From positions 33,041-97,040 of the forward strand of contig JAZRQY010000006.1 of NCBI GenBank assembly GCA_045650185.1: DNA of 64,000 nt. Direction: 5' to 3'. The translations under genes and the position numbers were made by a program. The notes under the pieces were generated by a model. That model saw nothing but the letters and a program-made list of their open reading frames with translations. It was not told where the DNA came from and made no database searches. Position 1 is the stretch's first letter. Each line of letters starts with the position of its first letter. Positions 61,316 through 64,000 of this stretch are shown in pieces. The stretch is from Scatosoma sp045650185 (lineage in GTDB: Bacteria; Bacillota; Clostridia; Christensenellales; Borkfalkiaceae).

Positions 61316-62141
61316 TATTAAACTTCCGTTTCCTTAAAAATTTTTTATACGCCCACGCTCGCAGTTTATTTGGAATCAACACGTACCCAATAAATCGAAC
61401 AACGCTTGCTTTCACGTACCCGAAAAATCCAATAATCTTATTCTTCCGCATGAATTTCAATAATTTTTTACAACTTTTATAATACTTCATGCCTCCACGG
61501 CGGCTTGCCATGCCTAACACGCGTACAAGACATAAATTCTCGTCAATATTTTTAAAACGGCAACCGCTTAAATACATTCTAAGCCATAAATACCAATCTT
61601 CAAATAAATAGAAATCCTGATAGTTGCCTGCTTTTAAAACCGCCGATTTCTTATACATAACCGTTTGATGGTTAAATGGATTGCGGCTTTTCATTCCTTT
61701 AACAATCTCAGAATGTTCAGAAGGCACGCCACGAACACTCGTAATGTCTTCAGGTGAAACGGTAAATTCGGCAATATTTCCGCCAACCATATCCAAGTTA
61801 GGGTCTTCTTCAAAGCACTTTATTTGTTTTTCAAATCTCCCCGCAATGCAAATATCGTCGGTGTCCATTCTTGCAATCAACTCATTCCGACTTTTTTCAA
61901 CACCCAACCTTAAAGCGTTTCCCAAACCGCCGTTTTCTTCCAAAGGTATGTAAGTGAATAAATTAGGATATTTTGCAAGATACCCGTCAATAGAAGCCTG
62001 TAACACTTCCGGTACTTGCCCATCGCGAATCAGTATGATTTCATCAGGTTGTACGCTTTGTTCAAGCACGCTATTCATTGCCTGTTCAAAAAACTCTGCT
62101 TGCTCGTTTTTATAAACGCTCATTAAAACAGAAAACTTCAT
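61308..62141 (-). CDS. Glycosyltransferase family 2 (capsular type)
   Basis: A 277-residue GT-A enzyme: VLMSVYKNEQAEFF, EENGGLGNALRLG, and MDTDDICIAGRFEKQ (DXD). It probably adds the second sugar of the repeat unit after the priming transferase. Confidence 0.9.
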   Translation of the reverse strand: MKFSVLMSVYKNEQAEFFEQAMNSVLEQSVQPDEIILIRDGQVPEVLQASIDGYLAKYPNLFTYIPLEENGGLGNALRLGVEKSRNELIARMDTDDICIAGRFEKQIKCFEEDPNLDMVGGNIAEFTVSPEDITSVRGVPSEHSEIVKGMKSRNPFNHQTVMYKKSAVLKAGNYQDFYLFEDWYLWLRMYLSGCRFKNIDENLCLVRVLGMASRRGGMKYYKSCKKLLKFMRKNKIIGFFGYVKASVVRFIGYVLIPNKLRAWAYKKFLRKRKFNNG

Positions 62142-62154
62142 ATTTCCTTTCCCC

Positions 62155-62871
62155 TTATTTTACTTCCTCTTGAGCAACGGCAACCTCTTGTTCCACTTCT
62201 TGTTTCGCTTCCGTTTCTTCAGCTTGCTCAATTATCCCTTCTTCGATTCCGTCACTCTTAAACACTACCGCCACCGTCTTAAAGAGAATTTTTATATCCA
62301 ACCAAAGCGAGCAGTGCTTTACGTAATACCCGTCGTATTCTGCCTTTTTCTTGGGCTGAGCCGCCAAAACGTCACGCCCGTTTACCTGCGCCCAACCAGT
62401 GATACCAGGTCGCACTTGATACACGCCGTATTGTTCCCGCGCCTCCATCAGCTCCGTTTCGTTATTCTGCGAAGGACGATAGCCGATTAAACCCATCTTA
62501 AACGTCAAAACGTTATACAGCTGAGGCAGCTCGTCTATCGAGGTTTTTCGAAGGAATGCACCTACTTTTGTGATATACGATTTCACCTCTGCGTACTCAT
62601 AACCCGCTACGTCGTGGCGTGCCTCGACCGACATACTTCTAAATTTAATACAATTAAAAAGTTTTCCACCCTTGCCGATGCGCTTCTGCACGAAAAACAC
62701 GGGACCTTTGGAATCCACTTTAATCGCAATCGCCACCACTAAAAACAACGGCGAAAGTACAATCAATGCCACCAAAGCAATCAAAAAATCTGCAACCGAT
62801 TTTAAAAAACAGTACAGTTTTTGCGAAAATTTTAATTTATAAGCGCACTTTTCTTCAACGTTAACTTGCAT
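62155..62871 (-). CDS. Priming sugar transferase (undecaprenyl-phosphate glycosyl-1-phosphate transferase)
   Basis: A 238-residue monotopic bacterial sugar transferase: one membrane hairpin (about 24-50), VQKRIGKGGKLFNCIKFRSM, KTSIDELPQLYNVL and a PGITGWAQVNGRD block. It loads the first sugar onto the lipid carrier and is the first gene of the locus. An acidic C-terminal tail of about 30 residues (EQAEETEAKQEVEQE) is longer than usual. Its promoter lies 80 bp upstream. Confidence 0.92.
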   Translation of the reverse strand: MQVNVEEKCAYKLKFSQKLYCFLKSVADFLIALVALIVLSPLFLVVAIAIKVDSKGPVFFVQKRIGKGGKLFNCIKFRSMSVEARHDVAGYEYAEVKSYITKVGAFLRKTSIDELPQLYNVLTFKMGLIGYRPSQNNETELMEAREQYGVYQVRPGITGWAQVNGRDVLAAQPKKKAEYDGYYVKHCSLWLDIKILFKTVAVVFKSDGIEEGIIEQAEETEAKQEVEQEVAVAQEEVK

Positions 62872-62949
62872 TTTGCCCTCTTGTTCCTTTATAAAAAACT
62901 TAGTCGTCGCGTAAGGCGTTACGGCGAGTTTTATAATATATATGTATAT

Positions 62950-62978
62950 ATTATATCACTTAAGGAGCAGGTTGTCAA
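62950..62978 (-). promoter_or_regulatory. Promoter of the polysaccharide operon with AT palindrome
   Basis: TTGACA (62973-62978), 17 bp, TATAAT (62950-62955) on the minus strand. A near-perfect TATAATATATA-type palindrome covers the -10 and start region (about 62933-62956). Confidence 0.85.
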
Positions 62979-63381
62979 TACGAAAATCGTAAAATTCAGC
63001 GCAAAAAAAGCGGAAAACACAGGAAAATAAGGCAATTTTAACAAAACCTGCAAGCGGTTGGCATCGCAAAGAAAGAAAAAGACGGCACCGTGTACGCATC
63101 TAAGCGTAAACAAAGCCATCCAATCACAGCGAAAAAGCACCCGTTTTTAATAGCAATTTTTGTTATTTTCTTAACAATATAAATAGTATAAAAATTCACG
63201 ATTTTTATGAAATTTTTGTCGATTTTTTGTTAAGTTGTTAATTATTTTGGCAGATTTTTTCGCCGTTTTTACAGCCGATTTTTATCCCAAAAACGCAAAA
63301 AAGATTTTCGTTTAGTCTTAAAATGCCGCAGTTTTAATGAAATATTCAGCGACACCGAATATAAAACAATTTTTACAAAAT
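62979..63381. other. 403-bp AT-rich intergenic DNA
   Basis: No gene is seen. The 63140-63330 stretch is rich in T-runs and TTTTTGTCGATTTTT-like words. The frame at 62931-63140 lies over the promoter and is not credible. Confidence 0.5.
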
Positions 63382-63507
63382 TGTGAAATATCTCCTTACC
63401 TCGATGTGAAATAAAATAAATCTCTCACACGCAACGCGTATTTCATATGTAAAGCATATTTCACACACGAAGTGTATTTCACAAATCCCGCAAGGGATTT
63501 ATTTCAT
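63382..63507. repeat. Multi-hairpin array with TGTGAAATA / TATTTCACA words
   Basis: TGTGAAATA occurs at 63382 and 63405; reverse forms of ATTTCA(C) occur near 63440, 63458, 63476 and 63501. Between them lie short palindromes such as ACGC-AA-GCGT-like, ATATG-TAAAG-CATAT and AAATCCC-GCA-GGGATTT-like. The layout parallels the 43081-43253 array. Confidence 0.7.
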
Positions 63508-63509
63508 TG

Positions 63510-63543
63510 AAAAAAGCCCAACACACAAGCGTTAGGCTTTTTT
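63510..63543 (-). terminator. Terminator behind the tRNA-Asn segment
   Basis: On the minus strand AAAAAAGCCTAACGC-TTGTGT-GTTGGGCTTTTTT, probably the end of the rRNA-tRNA transcript. Confidence 0.8.
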
Positions 63544-63544
63544 C

Positions 63545-63743
63545 TGGCTGCCCCTGTCAGGAGCGGAAGGAGTGCACAGCACGACGAAATAGCGAGGCCG
63601 CGAAAGTCCATTCAATCCGTACCTGCCCCACCCCGAGCGTCAGTGACGACACGCAATTTTGATTACAAAATTGCTCGTCAGTGGACGGTTGGCAGGCGCA
63701 GACAAAGCAAAAGCCCGTTGGATTTTCATCCAACGGGTTATTT
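63545..63743 (-). repeat. Hairpin-rich segment ending in a partial copy of the tRNA-Asn 3' end
   Basis: CCTGACAGGGGCAGCCA (minus strand, 63545-63561) is identical to the last 17 nt of tRNA-Asn (63744-63760), 199 bp downstream of it. Between them are a hairpin directly after the tRNA (ACCCGTTGGAT/ATCCAACGGG, 63712-63738) and a second one with CAATTTTG/CAAAATTG arms flanked by ACTGACGA and TCGTCACT (63642-63682), words that resemble the tRNA T-arm. Confidence 0.75.
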
Positions 63744-63819
63744 TGGCTGCCCCTGTCAGGCTCGAACTGACGACACACGGATTAACAGTCCGTTGCTCTA
63801 CCGACTGAGCTAAGGGGCA
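63744..63819 (-). tRNA. tRNA-Asn (GTT)
   Basis: A 76-nt tRNA on the minus strand: acceptor TGCCCCT with AGGGGCA, anticodon loop CTGTTAA (GTT), T-loop GTTCGAGCC, encoded CCA. It follows the 5S rRNA. Confidence 0.95.
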
Positions 63820-63825
63820 ATAAAA

Positions 63826-63942
<117 letters not shown>

Positions 63943-64000
63943 TATATATACATGGGTTTCCCCATGACTATATCAAAGATTAACAACTACATAGCAATTT

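Noticed and set aside
62931..63140. 69-codon minus-strand frame upstream of the priming transferase
   Set aside because: It runs through the -35 and -10 of the operon promoter and has no ribosome binding site.
63140..63330. Possible replication origin in AT-rich DNA near the rRNA operon
   Set aside because: No clustered DnaA boxes (TTATCCACA) and no dnaA, dnaN or gyr genes are seen nearby.

Overview
The window looks like a chromosomal segment of an endospore-forming member of the Clostridia (Firmicutes/Bacillota). This rests on a T-box leader before pheS, an mcsA-mcsB-clpC set, SpoIIE, SpoVB, a pyrK/pyrD-type dihydroorotate dehydrogenase and Gram-positive style promoters and Shine-Dalgarno sites. 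The family or genus cannot be fixed from sequence alone. Most genes lie on the minus strand and are packed in operons with overlaps of a few bases.

Layout. 1-12 kb: an acyltransferase pair, D-aminoacyl-tRNA deacylase, EF-P, an Xaa-Pro peptidase, an endonuclease IV-like protein, ribF, truB, pheST under a T-box, and mscL. 12-16 kb: nth, a Se/S-carrier-like gene divergent from a cysteine desulfurase, and several small unknown genes with an XRE regulator. 15.6-26.4 kb: a shikimate operon (aroC-B-A-E-Q-K) directly downstream of mcsA-mcsB-clpC, then an XRE/membrane regulator. 26.5-38 kb: proS, two epimerase-like genes, an orphan DNA methyltransferase, trpS and the pyr operon (pyrB-C-F-K-D-E) behind an attenuator-like leader. 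38-48.5 kb: spore-related and housekeeping genes (metallophosphoesterase, Cys-rich coat-like protein, LysM protein, spoVB, pgi, mazF-like toxin, spoIIE, membrane protein, nicotinamidase). 49-50 kb: inorganic pyrophosphatase and tRNA-Ser. 50-63 kb: an AT-rich surface-polysaccharide locus ending in a priming sugar transferase. Right edge: tRNA-Asn and 5S rRNA, the tail of an rRNA operon running leftward.

The least explained material is in the intergenic DNA. Three related elements of about 278 bp (A 5109-5386; B 48590-48868; C 48461-49015, split by B) have 27-bp terminal inverted repeats with constant ends and a variable core that stays matched between the two arms of each copy. Copies A and C each supply the stop codon of the upstream gene and end just before the Shine-Dalgarno site of the next. 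Both tRNA genes carry a second copy of their own 3' end 199-200 bp downstream, around a hairpin-rich segment. Two multi-hairpin arrays (43081-43253, 63382-63507) share one architecture with different repeat words. Several genes have a -10 hexamer exactly 6 nt before the ATG and no Shine-Dalgarno site, which suggests leaderless mRNAs.
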